Counted from the first letter of the stretch, positions 44,160 to 57,721 are shown. The stretch is DNA of 64,000 bases from Icerya purchasi (GCA_039619475.1 CM077116.1:152723088-152787087), one strand, 5' to 3'. Notes: a model not told the origin generated them from the sequence alone. Program-made: numbers and translations.

Positions 44160-46760
44160 AAGAAAAGAAGAAAAATAAATAAATGAATAAATAAATAAAT
44201 ACAAATAATACATGTCAAAATAATATTTACAATTGTGATAAGTAAAGAAACTTAAACGCTATAACAATATAACTAATACTCTACAGTGTATATTGTGTTT
44301 AAGCCTTCTGTGCTTGTCTACCTGGTGTAGATGAACTACTCGAGATGCCTAGAATCGTAATTACCAATTGCACAGATTAACAACTCTTTTTCATGCTGAA
44401 AACACTTTTCGCTGAATTTACCTGTTAAATCTAATGACGTAATCTCTCTAATAAAAGCTAATCCTAAGGTGGTCAGGTGCATATTTAGAATTTTAGAGTA
44501 TCTTCTAGGGACACATTTAATACACACATCTTAAACCAGATCGGTTTTGCAATAACTGCAGCTTATACTATAACTAGCATTAGAAACTGCACTCCACACT
44601 GGACATGAATAGCAAACTATTATAGGACACGAATTAATGTTTTGTATAGAATTAGTTTGTTATTAATGCTAAGAAACGACTTTCGATTGAATAATGGATG
44701 ATATATGGTACAAATTCTTTTATTAGCTTTTATGAACACACTTGATTTATATGCTCCGAGTAGTTCAACCTTTTGTCTAGTATAACTCCAAGATAGCGCA
44801 CGTGATTCGACCAGCTAATTATTTTGGAATTAATTTTTATCTCCGCGGGCATCTTCAGTTTTACTTGGGGGTTTATGTCTATTTGCCATTTTTTAAAATA
44901 ACGCAAAACGCAATTAAGTCCCGCTTGCAGCTTGTTTGTAATTGCATTTGGTATATAAGAACTGCAGTAAAGTGCCGTATCATCGGCGTACAGCGCGGCC
45001 TGCACCTTCCTCAGCTCGGGAATATCAGATAGAAATAACGTAAATAAAAAGGGACCTAAGATACTTCCTTGCGGGACCCCAGCTAAACACGTTTTAGTGG
45101 ACGACCTAGCTCCATTAACAATTACATAGAATAATCTGTTACTCAAGTAACTATGAAGGAGATTAATAATATGAGGAGGGAATTTGTATAGAATCATTTT
45201 ATAAATAATCCCCTTGTGCCATGTTGTATCAAATGCTTTTGCAACATCTAATAGGACCATACCTGTATGTTTATTGCAGTTGTAATTATGCGAAATATAT
45301 TCCGTAATTCTCGCCACCTGATGAGTGGTTGAGTAACCAGGACGAAAACCGAACTGAACGTTAGGAATCAAGTGATGTCTGCTGGAATGCATTTTAAGTT
45401 GAGATAATATCGATTTTTCTGCTATCTTACTGAGATTATTTAGTAGGCTAATAGGGCGAATATTTGACGTTTGCGAATGGGCTTAGGGAGAGTAATGATT
45501 TTTGCAATTTTCCAACTGTTAGGGAAATATCCAAATAGCATTTATCAAGTTAGTAAGTTCAACAATGGCTTTACAGGGGTGTTTTTTAATGACAATAGCA
45601 GGAATATTATCAATTCCAGAAGTGTTTTTAGGTTTCAAAGCTTTAATATTGTCTCGTATCTCTTTGGGAGTAACTAGTAGAATATTATCGGCCGAATGAT
45701 TCTGAGTCAGAAAGTTTTTAACAGTGGAATTGATTTTATTTGTTTGATACTTCGACGTAAGTTTGCAATTTCGGGTGTGAGTCGCGAAGTATTCTGCCGC
45801 TAGTAACTCAGCTTTCGCGCAATCGCTATACGCGTAGTTATCTAGGCATGCGTCATACAAAGGAGGAAGAAACGCGTGCTGCTTAGTATAAAGTTTGCAG
45901 ATTTCCCCAGAGGCGAGATTGTCTTTTACTGTTAGATTTGACAGCATGCGATTAAAATTATCATTTTTATTTTTACGTAGAAGAAACCTGACAAGATTAT
46001 TAATATAATTCAAGCCAATTTTTAAATACCGTTCACGGCTAGTAAAACGAAGCTTAACGTATAATCTTCTAATATAATTCTTAAGCTTGAGAAGCGCAAG
46101 CATATAAGTAGGCAAACTATTATGTGACCTATTGGTTGGTATCTTTGGAATAAAGTTTTCAGCGGCAGTAATGATTAAGTTCGTGAAAGTGTTCAGTTGC
46201 TTATCGATATCAGTCACGCTGCAAATACGCTCGTTTAAAATAATATTTTCTGAAATAAATTTTCTAAATTCGTCCCAATTTGCGTTTTGAAAGTCAGGAA
46301 TGTAATTATCTACAGCACGCAATTTATTACTCACTATGACAACAGATATGGGATTATGGTCAGAAGACAGACAACTTAATGATATGGGAGGTGTAATCGC
46401 AACATTTTTCGTCAGCACGATATCTATGACACTGTTTCGAAATCCTCTGGCGCTAGGAAAGTAAGTAGGTTCTTTAGGCGCAGAAATACAAATACCAGTA
46501 CGTAAAGAAATTTCGTAAAGGATATTACCAGCCCTGTTATTACTGAAACAGTTCCACAGTTTATTTTTAGCATTAAAATCACCGATCAAAATGACTTTAT
46601 TATTAGTTCTCAACAGTGACAGAATATCATCCGCAAATTTGTACGTACATCTTGGGGGTTTATATATGGCAAAAATGCTAATAGTGTTATTATTATCCGT
46701 GTGTAGATTTACGCCTACAGCTTGGACGCAGTAGTACTCAGTCAAGTCTTTCTATTTTGA
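44160..46760 (-). mobile_element. Jockey-like non-LTR element relic
   Basis: Minus frame 45519-46745 has endonuclease motifs (IFAIYKPPRC, VILIGDFNAKNKLW, SSDHNPIS) followed by the start of the RT (ALKPKNTSGIDNIPA). Frame 44730-45392 continues with VQFGFRPGYSTTHQV, LLDVAKAFDTTWHKG, AGVPQGSILGPFLF, ALYADDTALY and VRYLGVILDKRL. A last piece (44336-44527) is the C-terminus. No RNase H is present, as expected for Jockey. The N-terminal endonuclease strand and ORF1 are missing. A frameshift and about 120 bp of disturbed reading separate the two main frames, and another break lies near 44730. Confidence 0.9.
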
Positions 46761-49199
46761 AAGTGGCCAAATGGTTTAGATGCTGGACCAAAAAAAAAAA
46801 GAAAAAAAAAGTCCTTCCGTCTGAGTGTACGAGCTAATTTCCAATTTATAAATGTAAAATAGGAAAAAAAGCGGCGAAACAGTTATGAAGTTAAACGAAA
46901 TATGAACATTTCATCGAAAAAGATACACTCTTATCTAAATCTGTTGTATACATATATAAACACGTCATTTTTTACATCCGTTAGCCTAGTAGCTGTGGTT
47001 CCGGTTTGCAACGAATTCCGGAGAAAGTTTCTGGTGTTGTTTAGCCAGCCTATGAAAATTTTTGTCATTGAAGCGGGATAAAATATGCTCGATGAAAAAG
47101 GAAAAATGTCGAAATCAAATGGTTACCACCGTAACAAATTTTTAAACGGAATAAATTTTTTTTTAACAATTTCCGACCCGAGTTACGATCGAAGAGTCAA
47201 CAGGTAGATAGATATTCGTAATTATAGAAGTTCTACATATCTTCAGATACTTTGAAAATTTTATATTAATTTTTTGAAACAAGAAAATGAATTATTTTCT
47301 TCCCTCTCTTTTAATTTCTTTTATCTATTCCATATAACTGTAAAATTTGCTGAATTATAAAAGCCTGAAAACTTTTGTTTTTTTTTTCTTTTAATATAGT
47401 AAGTCAAAATAGAACATTTAAACATTCTACTTGAAACTGATGTTCAGGTGTAGGATTCTTTTTACTTCCAGATCGAATTTCGAAAAAAAAAAAAAAAAAT
47501 CGGGAGTGAAATTCTTGATTTTTCTAATCTGCCTTGATATCTCTTCTCCTTATAATGCTGCTTGTATATTTCCTTCTGCTTCAGTTATTTCTGTCCTTGA
47601 ATTATTTTTATTCTCTGTCCTCAAGCGCATAAGAATATAAATTTCCTTTCTTCTCCTTTCCATTGAAAAAAAATCTGCTTGTCACGTTGTAGGATTTATT
47701 TAACGATTTTCGAGTCTCTTTTTCCTCCCTATATTTATTTTATTTGTATGTTTATATGAATTTTTAAGAAAATTGTAAATGAGAAAAATTTCGTTCGGCA
47801 AAAGGCTCAAGTCGGACAAAGGAAAGATCGCACACAGTGAAAAGGAGCATTTAAAAAAAGGATTTATAACAATAGCCATGAGGAGAATTGTAATAAAACT
47901 GTGCAACCTGTTATTGAAGCCTTGTTATTTAGGAAAACTGTTTTTATCTACAATTTTTTAAAAATTTTTTTTTGATGTTGCTCGTGTGCGAGCGCTATCT
48001 GGGAATATGCACGTTCAAATCTCCGGTTAATATACATTTACGTTTTTCCAGTACATGCTGTGATATTTAATATTCCGATGATTTGGCGGAATTTAAACAT
48101 TGCATGCATTATTAAAGTAATTCGTGTATACATTTTTTTTTTTTTTAAAGTCCGTTCTGTGGGAAGTATATAATTTTGAACATTTAGAAGAACTGTTTTG
48201 AGTCGGGTCTCTGAAAGTTTTTTTTTTTGAGGAATAGACTAAGTGCAATTAGCTGACAATAGTAATTTAGCATTTAAGTGTGATCGTGTTATTTTTATTT
48301 CCATTGGCTACTTCAATTTTCGTTCTTCTTCGAGTTTATTTAAACATTTGTTAGTTTTAATTTCGACAGCTCGAAGGTGCGTATTCTCATGCACTTAATT
48401 GAAAATAATGATCAAACGCGGTGAGGTATTCGGCAGGAGTTGAGAGGAATCGTCGTTTGCTTCGTAGCATCGGACTTTTTCGATCTCCACGTGGTTCGGT
48501 GATTTTAAGTTTTACTAGTCTTTGAGTTGTACGAATAATTTTTGCCTAACGATATCGTTGTTCCGGTGATCGCGAGGGAGGATTTTATCGGTTACTAGTA
48601 ATCTCGTCTTTATGCAGGATGGAAGAGAGACGTTAGATATAAATGAACGTTTCGGAGGATTTATGTATTTGCTGATGTTAAATATCTCGTTCCGCAACAG
48701 TTACTGTAGAATGTGTTGAATTTTAAGCAGATTTACTAAAAATAATTTGAGGCACATAAGTACATCGTTTAGTATTTCAGAAACGAGCGTGAAAATGTTT
48801 TGCTTTTCTGATGTCGATTGTTTTTACGAGTGTGAATTTCTTTTCTTGGCGCTTGGTATTTAGTCCGAAGAAATTGTTAGCGATTAATGTAAAAGCTCGT
48901 TTAGATGTAATCCGATGATATATACTCGGGAAACGACTTAGGTTAAGGCGATTTCGTTGATAGAGCTAATGCTTGGTAGAGATAAATATCATTTACCGAC
49001 CTCTACTGTAAGCACAGTATGCGAGAATGAGCTTAAAATGCGAACAGCATACGTTGTGCTTGCGATTTCGTATTGTTCGTTGATAGTTTCAAATCATCCT
49101 ATTTTGTTTTGGAAAAATAAAAATAAACTAATATATCTGAAGGAAAATATCGTGAGCATTACTAATTTAGGTTATCGGGACAACTTAGGAAGTAATAGC
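46761..49199. other. knk intron, no gene recognised
   Basis: AT-rich with A and T homopolymer runs. No motif-bearing frame was found on either strand. Confidence 0.55.
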
Positions 49200-49690
49200 G
49201 AGATGGAATAAAGGATGGAATAATGAGGATAGCAAGTAGGAGAAGATTGTGTGAAGTAAAACCAAAGAATGTGCACGAAAGAAAGGAGGGTAAGCAACAC
49301 AAATGGGGATATTCCGATTGTCAACGTTGAAAGTTAAACTGCAGTCGTCAAAATGAAAGGAAACAGTATTGAAGTGTAGAAGGGGGAAAGGAAAAAGGCG
49401 GCAGCAAATTACGATTTTCAAAGAAGGACGGTGCAAGTTGAAGAAATGACAGAACGACAAACGAAATCACGACCACAACGGCAAAGTGCAACATTTCGCT
49501 GACCAGATGAAGAGTGTGAGCATTAACGAAAGGGTATTGAGGATGAGGGTTTTCGGAAAGAAAAACCGTATTGCGAATGAGAAGTTTTCTTCCGACAGTT
49601 TTGGAGCGTCGTGTACTGGTACGATAAACTCTGCTATTGGCTCTGTCGAAGTTAGCGTGGAATGCGGAGATTATCAATTTGAATAGAACA
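49200..49690 (-). pseudogene. Possible decayed endonuclease fragment of an I-like element
   Basis: The minus frame (49185-49460) contains NIPICVAYPPFFRAHSLVLL and LSSLFHPLFHL. This loosely resembles the LISAYIPP...LSSFFNSLPHPFIV stretch of the intact ORF2 endonuclease. No catalytic motif is readable. Weak call. Confidence 0.3.
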
Positions 49691-50394
49691 AAAGATGTGC
49701 AGCTTAAAGATAATGACGCGCGGAGGGGAAGAGGAGGACCAGTGAATTGGAGATAAATTTAAAATGAACCTAGACGTTGCTTGTTAGCGCGTTGTCCACT
49801 AAAACCGCTATTGTTCGTCGTCGTCCTTTTAACATGGTACGGTGATGAGTATCCGCTAACGCCCTAATTGGTTGCGAAAACCGCGTCAACATCTCCGTAC
49901 GGTTCTTTCTTCGGACAAACAGACTTTGTTTTATATACGAGGCGATTTTGAAAAAAGGTTACGTTTACCGTTTATAGGAGAGTTTAATTTCGAGATGGTT
50001 GTAAGCTTGCACAATAAAGACTGCGTTTAAATGCGGTAAAATGAGCTTTTATCGTTTCGACCGATTTCAATTTCGAATAAGCGGTATAATTTCGACATAT
50101 ATATATCGTTTCACTAAAAATAATGTTAAATTAACCGGTTTGATTAAAGATATAATAACTAACTCCCGAAACTTACAACAACGAGGTTAAACTTCGATAT
50201 GGTCTAATTTTCGGTACAAATTTGATTGTTTCAGTGCAGAAATTTAAAGTCATTCATAAAGTATACGATAAAAAATTACACAGTATATAAATTCCGTATA
50301 AATTAATTAAAATAAAAACAATAAATAAATCATCAGACTCGTTGAAGTGTGCTAACGTCGCACAAAAAAACCGCGTCAATTTGCAAATTCAATA

Positions 50395-50645
50395 AAATTT
50401 ACGCGTGTTCAGAATTGAGCTTGCACAGCTAACCGCGCACAATACTCGCTTCTCGAATCTCGATATTCGCACGCACGCACACACACGAACACACACACAC
50501 ACGCATATAATAGAAAGAGACAGAGTGAAAAGGAAAGAGAGTGAAGGTCGCTTGGAGAACGCATAACGCGCTTTTTCGTGTCGTGACGATTTCTGCCAAT
50601 TTACTCCTACTGGACAAGCCGTATAAAAGAACTTCGTTCCAAAAG
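50395..50645 (-). repeat. Unclassified interspersed repeat, copy 2 (inverted)
   Basis: The reverse complement matches 28195-28430. Both copies carry a GT microsatellite at the same internal position, longer here, where CA-rich sequence spans about 50470-50503. The copies are about 22 kb apart in the same knk intron, in opposite orientation. Confidence 0.75.
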
Positions 50646-51787
50646 TAGAACAGATACGCACTTCGATAACCAGAAAGTTGTTATGTACAATACTTGAGGA
50701 AATCAAGGGTTGCAGCAACGAAAGCATTCGTCAGACAAAAACGGGCACTTCCGGGAGGAGAAAACGTGAAATTAAAAATTTCAAACAAAACGAATAGACC
50801 GGAATCGTCGAATCCTTTTTATGATGGTGTCTTTAACAAAGGAAAGATGAAGAAAAATAGCACGAACGAACAACGCGGATGATCGATCAAGAGCGTCCTT
50901 GAGACCTATTAATAAATTCTGCATCGAAAAACATCGGTAGGATAATTTAACTTTGAAGCCTTGAAGCTTGTGATGTTTTTACGCGGGATTTCGTAACGGT
51001 GTGTTTTTGACTGCAATCCAGAAAAATAATGAATTGCTTAAGCGCAATATTTTTTCGCATCTTCTCCGAATATTATTACGAAATGCCTAAAACCGGCCGC
51101 ATACGAAAGGGGTGAAAAAGGAACGAAAAATATTGAAGAAGAATGAAAAGGATGATGTTGAGCCTGTGTTCGAATTCTGCTGCATATCGTAGCTCGAAGA
51201 AGGAGCAAGGTCACTCGGTAGATTCAAAAATGCTGTTTTCGATAAAAATTCTGTCTTTGATATTTTTGATTTATAGCGCTTCAAGGTTAAATTTTTCTGT
51301 GTAAAATTTCTAGAATAAGTTCCGGAGGTGGATACATCGTGCGTGTTTCTTCACGTTGCCAATATTTTGGTATCGGCACACTTTGAACAGAGAATTACCT
51401 AATAGGATGTGCGAATTTTCTTTTGATTCGTTAAACTGTATTACTGCACAATTAATGGCCGTTGATTAACTTCCTAATTTTCTAATGCTTAATAAAAAGA
51501 CGAATAGGTTTCATTCGTAACCTGTGAATGAATCGTCGATTCGAAAAATGTTTCGACCGCGTTTTTCTCAGATTTCAGTAAAAACAACAAAGTGCATTTG
51601 CAATGTATTCACATATTGAACATCGCGCGACTAATATTTATTACCGGTGAATGATACTCTAACGGCACTTCACGGTTATACCGAATGTCTGCAGATGGAA
51701 AAAAAATACATCTCCGTTTCATTCAGAGTTTTATAATCCCGACATACATATACGAACATACAAATTCGTGTTTGTGTGCAATAATTG

Positions 51788-51866
<79 letters not shown>

Positions 51867-52117
51867 GTTATTGCTATTGTTATGATTATTGTTTCATTCG
51901 TTAAATTTACAGAGTGACTACAGTATTTTTCGTATTAATTTCACCTTTCACGTGTTTATTCGAGCATCCATATTTGTGGTTGATACCACTTTCACATTCG
52001 ATTCGTGTGTTTGGATTTATTAGTATTGTTTGTTTTTTCTTGTTTTCCATTTTTATTGGTACGTTTGAATTATATTTGGAGAAGTGTTTCTAATAATTAT
52101 TGATTAGATGTACTTAC
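50646..52117. other. knk intron, no gene recognised
   Basis: Holds the (TTA)n microsatellite. Otherwise no coding or transposon signal was seen. Confidence 0.55.
51790..51868. repeat. (TTA)n microsatellite
   Basis: About 26 uninterrupted trinucleotide units, tailing into imperfect units to about 51890. It lies about 250 bp downstream (minus sense) of the knk exon at 52118-52217, inside the intron. Confidence 0.95.
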
Positions 52118-52217
52118 CGAGTTTGGCTACCAATTGGGTTACAATGCTATCACCGGCCACAGCCCATCTCACTTCGAAAGCTAGGTCATCATACAGTATT
52201 TCACAGTTCAGCTTCGA
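52118..52217 (-). CDS. knk: knickkopf (knk) internal exon, start of DOMON domain
   Basis: This 100-bp minus-strand exon has an acceptor TTTCAG (CAG at 52218-52220) and a strong GTAAGTA donor at 52111-52117. It enters in phase 0 and leaves in phase 1. The translation begins SKLNCEILYDDLAFEVRWAV and continues GDSIVTQLVAKL. This is the first strands of the Knk-type DOMON domain, including the cysteine and the FEVRWAVAGDSI core. It is the most upstream exon I can see. Exons for the N-terminal DM13 domains and signal peptide were sought to the right, up to 64000, and not found. Confidence 0.93.
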
Positions 52218-52859
52218 CTGAAATACAACAAATCGAACGAATAAGTATTTGGAAAAAATACATTATTTAAGAAAAAACAGAAAAAGACGCGTTGGTGTGA
52301 TATTAGATGTAACACTTTTGAATAATACCGAGTCACTTTTAAGACCATGGCATCCTTCCATAATTTTACATATTTCTTGTCTTTTTCATTTATTTCAAAT
52401 GTGTATATTTTTTTTATTGATTTTTTCTTTTTTACTCTGCGTCGCATAAACTTTCAGGATCGAATTCTTATTTTTAACGAGGAATTTTTTTCTCTGCTGA
52501 CAGACTGATGCAGAAACTCAAAACACCACGAAGAACCGTACAAACCATTTTTTTTTTTTCTCTTTAAATTCATTTGGGTCCATCTCCCGTGGTAATTGAT
52601 TGAATGAAAGGAGAAAATGCTTACTGATGTTTATATTACGAGCTTATCGTGCCATAACACAACGTTGTATTGTTTCTGAAAATGAAGAATTTGTTACCAA
52701 ATACCATAATTCCTCAATATGAATTAGATCGATGAACAGGCCAGTTTATCAATTAGAAATCAGGATTTTCTGGATAGCATCATTTGTCAGAAACAATTAA
52801 AATACATTTCGTCGGGTACGTATTGACAAAATTATTGCGTTAAAGTTTGAAGTACACAT

Positions 52860-53053
52860 TATTTCGAATTATTGTAAATTAAACTCAAACAGACACTTTT
52901 ATAAAATAATATATTTAAATTTTGACACTGACGCGTTTCGAAGCCGAAAGCCTCATGGCCACAGCAAATGTATTTGTGTCAGCGTTAAAGTTTAAATATA
53001 TTATTTTATAAAAGTGGCTGTTTAAGTTCAATTTTCAAAATTATTGCGAATAA
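52860..53053. mobile_element. Foldback MITE with about 75-bp inverted arms
   Basis: The left arm (about 52860-52936) and the right arm (about 52976-53053) are inverted copies, sharing for example CACTTTTATAAAATAATATA uninterrupted. The spacer of about 40 bp holds CGTTTCGAAGCCGAAAGCC. It has no coding capacity. Termini are only approximate because the arm ends diverge. Confidence 0.75.
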
Positions 53054-53559
53054 ATACGAATCAAATAAAAAAAGTGTTAAGAAAAAAGAAGCGGTAAATC
53101 GAAATAATGAAAATTTGGTTACAAACGGAGGAAGTAATGAAGTGATAAGTGTAAATAAAAAGTATTGAACGTATACGCAAAAGTTAAAATGAAGTGTATT
53201 GAAGTTGGACGAAATAATATGAAATCAGAGGAACACAAATTAAGACCAAGTTGTCTATGCCTGCTATAACTTTCGACCAAGAATTATGCAGGTGAATTTT
53301 ACAAGTTTATCTTTTGTTGTCTGATTTTTAAGGTATGTTCTCCATCCTTTATTTTTTTACTTGAGAAACGTTTCCTTTTATAAAAAGCGCTATTAACTTG
53401 GACCTGGAAGGACACCAATAGCGTATGCGGAAAAGTGTGAATGGTAGGGAGTATGTGTTGTTGATATCATTTCACTGCTGCTTTTAATCGATTTTCGATA
53501 TTATTATATGTATATTTTCTATTACCACAAGAGCAGTAATTGGTTATTAGAAATAAGTC

Positions 53560-53850
53560 ATCCGAAACGAGTTTGTATTTTTAGACTCGGACAAAGTGGC
53601 GGATGCTGACCACCTCATCTTCGAATGCAATTTTCACACGGCGCAAAAACAATAATAAATTTCCAGATCCCTCTGCCATGTAGTGTCAATTCTCTCCTGG
53701 CCACCGGGAGTGTTGTAGTATACAAGTTATTATATAATTATATAGTACAATGTAATATTAATGTATAGCGTTAATTAGTTAATTAATTATATTACATTGT
53801 CGATGGGTTGAATTTTCGACGCCCAAAAAAAAAAAAAAAAAAAAAAAAAA
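53560..53850 (+). mobile_element. 3' end fragment of a non-LTR element
   Basis: The plus reading DADHLIFECNFHTAQK is the zinc-knuckle end of a LINE ORF2. After stops, a 3' UTR ends TTTCGACGCCC, followed by a poly(A) at 53823-53850. The long clean poly(A) suggests a younger insertion than its coding decay does. Confidence 0.7.
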
Positions 53851-54999
53851 TTCGAATTAATATATTTGTAAGATTATAGGAATCAAAAGTTATTAATATA
53901 CTGCCTATTAATAGCCTTTAGTTTATGATGAACTAGTTGCGCTGGTAATTTTGAACGAATGTAAACTAAATTTATTTTTTTAATGTTTCCATTATAATTA
54001 AATTAAACACAAGAAAAAACAATGATACTCGAAACGTTTGTAATGATTATTTAATTATAAAAAAAAAAAAAACGTAATAAACTCTTAGTTCATAATTAAT
54101 TAATAGTGGTGATTTTAAATAAATAAAAATTTAATTTATTTTTACAATATTTTCATTATATGATTAAATTGAACAGAAAAAAAAAAAAAAAGGATACTTA
54201 AAACGGTTATGGTGACTATTTAATGGTTGAGGCAGAAATGCTTTTCGATTCTAAAGGCTAGAAAAAAATATTTGTTAATGTAAAGCAAACTTTCTTCAGA
54301 CCGTGAAATTTATGTATAAGTTTGTAAAACATTAAAATGTAATCGGAATGTAAACCACACATAACGACATCTTTGCAAAGTGGCTTCGCAGTTATTCTCT
54401 GATTTATCAAAGTGGCCTGCGTTTAGTTCATGTACTAGACAGTAAGAAGTTTTTATTCATAATTTACTGCTGATTTAGTGAAATACTTTTACATTTCGAA
54501 CAAATAACGTAAAATTTGATTTCTATGTGTTATCCTATTCAACACCTCTATGTATCGTCATTCCCTGAAAATAAGATTTCCTTAAAATCCAGTCATTTAA
54601 AGAATTACACGATCTTGTTAAATGATATAAAAAGAAGAAAAACATCCTCTGCTTTATATAATTTTCTAGTGTTATATTAAAATTGAAGGAAGTAACCGAT
54701 CAAACGTCGTTCCCCGACGATGGTTACAAACAATAAAAGTAGACAAATAATCACTGAATGTGGATCGACAAATCCACATTTTGTCGCACAACTCTGCAAT
54801 GGTACACAGTAAAGTACGAAATAAACTGAACGACTAACTGAACGGATCAAATCTATGTAGTTCATTATAATGAAATGTTACACGATATTTGATTAAACGG
54901 ATCTCCGGCTAAACCGGCGTTTTCTCCATTCACAACTACATTAACTCTTCTCTCGCGATATTGCCATTTACATCGGCGATGAGCCTATTCTTACCTGTG

Positions 55000-56375
55000 C
55001 TAAGTATTTGGAGATGAAACTGGGGTCATGTCACTTGTCACTACTTCAGAAACAAATCTAAAAAATTTATAGTCTTTTTAAACCTGTTAGTAACAGGGTT
55101 ATTCGGATCCAGTAATTATCCGATCTGTTTAAACTTGACGTTATACAAAATCTTTGTTCACTTATCATTACCGGCAAATATGGGGTCTTCTCCGACAGCG
55201 TGTCTCCAGATCAAGAATAGACCACCTCCCTTATTCCCTTATTTATAAGAAAGAACATTTTTGCTGGTCGCTCAAATACTGCAATAACTGATTCCATATT
55301 CATTACAACAGCTCAAAGATATCACAGCACCTATTGGAGATTTGTTTCTTCTAAGATGCTATCATTATTAGCAACAAGAAACTCGATCTTTTATAAACAT
55401 AGCCCCGCTCTCATTTCTAAGGTTACATCTATTTTTTTAAGATATTTTCCAGTAACACGGTAAGAATAAGTAATGACACTACGTTACTGCTATAAATTAA
55501 AGATACAAATCTATTGATTTCTGAATCATGATTCAATAATTTCATTATTTAGTACCCAGACAGCGTCAAAGTATTTACCGATGGTATCAAGATCATAGAT
55601 TGCAGTGCCCTCAGTGGCTCCCCCACTTTCTTTGTATCTAACATAACAGTTCAGAAATTCAAACTCCCTCCGGAGGCATCTGTTTTTACCGCCAAGCTTT
55701 TAGCTATCGATAAGGCTCTTGATTTCATTCAGAATGTTCTCCGATAGCCTGAGTGCTTTAGACCGTACAGTTCTTTTAATTATAAATGTCATCTGTTTGT
55801 TTATGGCATTAAGATTAAATATCTCCAAATTCTTAATAAAAACGACGGTCCAAACTTTTGTTGGATCCCCAGTCATCGTGGATTTGGGTTAAATGTTGAC
55901 TCGCCGCTAAAAGCGCTGCTTCGTATCGAATTATGTTTCCTTTTATTCCATCCATAGACTTATATCGCAGAATTCATACCACCGCTCTTGAAGGATCGGA
56001 TAGTTTATAGAGTTAGACAAGACATATGCATTATAATATTGTTCAATCTGATCTCCCTTCGTTTCCTTCCTCGGTGCTTTAATGTTCCATCGTCCATTCC
56101 AGGTCGTCTTATTTGCCGATACGTTTGATTCCACTGCATGTAATCACATTAAGTCAACTTTTATTAATCACTCGCTATTCAGCTGCGTCTGATTATAACG
56201 GAAAAACGTTTTAATTAATCTCCCCTGCAGATTCTTATTTACTTTGTTCCGACCATAGTGCACCATTTTCGCCATGGTTCGCTTTATAATAGATAAAAAT
56301 TTATATAATCACTAAAATATGACGAAGATGGTTAAATAGTCCAGGCTATAAAAAAAAAAAACAACAACAACAAAA
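55000..56375 (+). mobile_element. Decayed non-LTR element 3' half with RNase H
   Basis: Clear RNase H at 55555-55745: SVKVFTDGIKI, KLPPEASVFTAKLLAI and DKALDFI, then a stop. NFCWIPSHRGFGLNVD near 55855 is the end of the domain. SACNHIKS...FINHSLFSC near 56130-56190 is a knuckle-like C-terminus. The A-rich tail is at 56349-56377. The sequence left of 55550 is too decayed to read as RT but is probably part of it. Confidence 0.7.
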
Positions 56376-57721
56376 CAATTAAACAAATTCTCTATTAAAG
56401 ATAACGATAAAACTCTAGATGTCTTCTAGAGGAACAACTGAAAAGTAGAAATAACACGACTGGGACACACCAAACTATTCAGCTCCTGTCTATTTTATTT
56501 CTACAAATCTTCTCACATTATCCTTCAGACAACGAATGAACGAACAGTTCGATTCAGTTTTTACTTTATTTTCCAATGAATCGACCTACATTTCACAAAT
56601 GCTCCTACGCCTTCAATAACTAATTTGTCTCGTCTACTTTAAATTCGTAGTACACCCGATAATGTAAAAAAAATTAGGCCTTTAGATAATCGGATTTATA
56701 ATACTTACCGTAAAGTTTTTAATAGGTTGTGTGTGATTTTACATTCTAGCGTACTTTTTTAGTTCGTGATGTATTTGTTGAATTTTTTTGTTTTGAAACG
56801 GATGCGTATAGTTGTAACTTTTTTATCTGTTTACGTTCTATGAATAATGGCACAGTTAAAAAAAACAAAGAGGTGCGTTAAATATTGAAAGTAAGTAATG
56901 TTTTGTAAAATTAGCCGGTGCAATTGAACGGTTGCTGATAACGGTTCAAGGTACTCGTAGTGAAAGTTCATTTCATGCAAGTTAGAAGTACTCGAGCGCT
57001 ATGAAATGTGACAGCTCGTGCTGTTACCGAAATTTATCTTTTGTTTCATCGAGTTTTTCGTGTTACTTTTTTTTTTTTCTTCTTCTCAGCTCCACAACTC
57101 GTATTAGGATGTAAACCTGTTTTTTGATTTTCTTTATGCAAGTACCGTTTGCGTGCGTTACATAAATTCTGAATATGTTTTATTTTTTTATTTTGATTTA
57201 TATTTATTTGCCAATTGGTCGACAACTCTGGAAACTTACAAAACTGGTCGGTTCATTACTTTCGCTTATGAGATTTCGTTTACATAATAAAATAACTCTA
57301 ATTACGTGTAAGAAAGCGAAAAAAAAAAAGTGGTCTACTCATTTTAGTCTTGCCTAATTTTAGATAGTGATATTTTACTAATTTAATTACGACAGTTCTT
57401 TTAATAGCGACCTTAAATTTAGGGAACACAGTCGAAAGCCTCAAAAAAAAAAAAGGAAATTTAAGAAATTTATTCTGTATTATATTATCTAAAATTACGC
57501 CGAATGATGTAAATATCTTACAATTAATATAAAAAACTTTGATCGCTGTTTTCATCTTTTTTTTTCTTTCTATGTTTTATTTGAAAATTTGAAAATGATT
57601 TCAATATTAATCAAGTAGCTAGAAGTACTCAAAAGCTGGAAATAGTTTTTTTTTTTTTTTTTAATATTTTAGGATTTTGTACATTATACGTACGGAATCC
57701 TAAAAAAAAACTGTACGGTTC
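56376..57721. other. Presumed knk intron, no gene recognised
   Basis: AT-rich, with short frames and poly-T/poly-A runs only. No upstream knk exon (DM13 domain) could be identified here. Confidence 0.5.

Noticed and set aside
46787..46811. A-rich run right of the Jockey-like relic, considered as its poly(A)
   Set aside because: It is on the 5' side of the minus-strand element, so it cannot be its tail.
54677..54865. Minus frame with several cysteines, considered as a knk DM13 exon
   Set aside because: No DM13 pattern, no fitting splice sites and no phase-0 end that joins 52118-52217.
54985..55090. Minus-strand GTAAGA donor with an upstream AG acceptor, considered as a knk exon
   Set aside because: The frame required by the next exon (phase 0 end) contains a stop.
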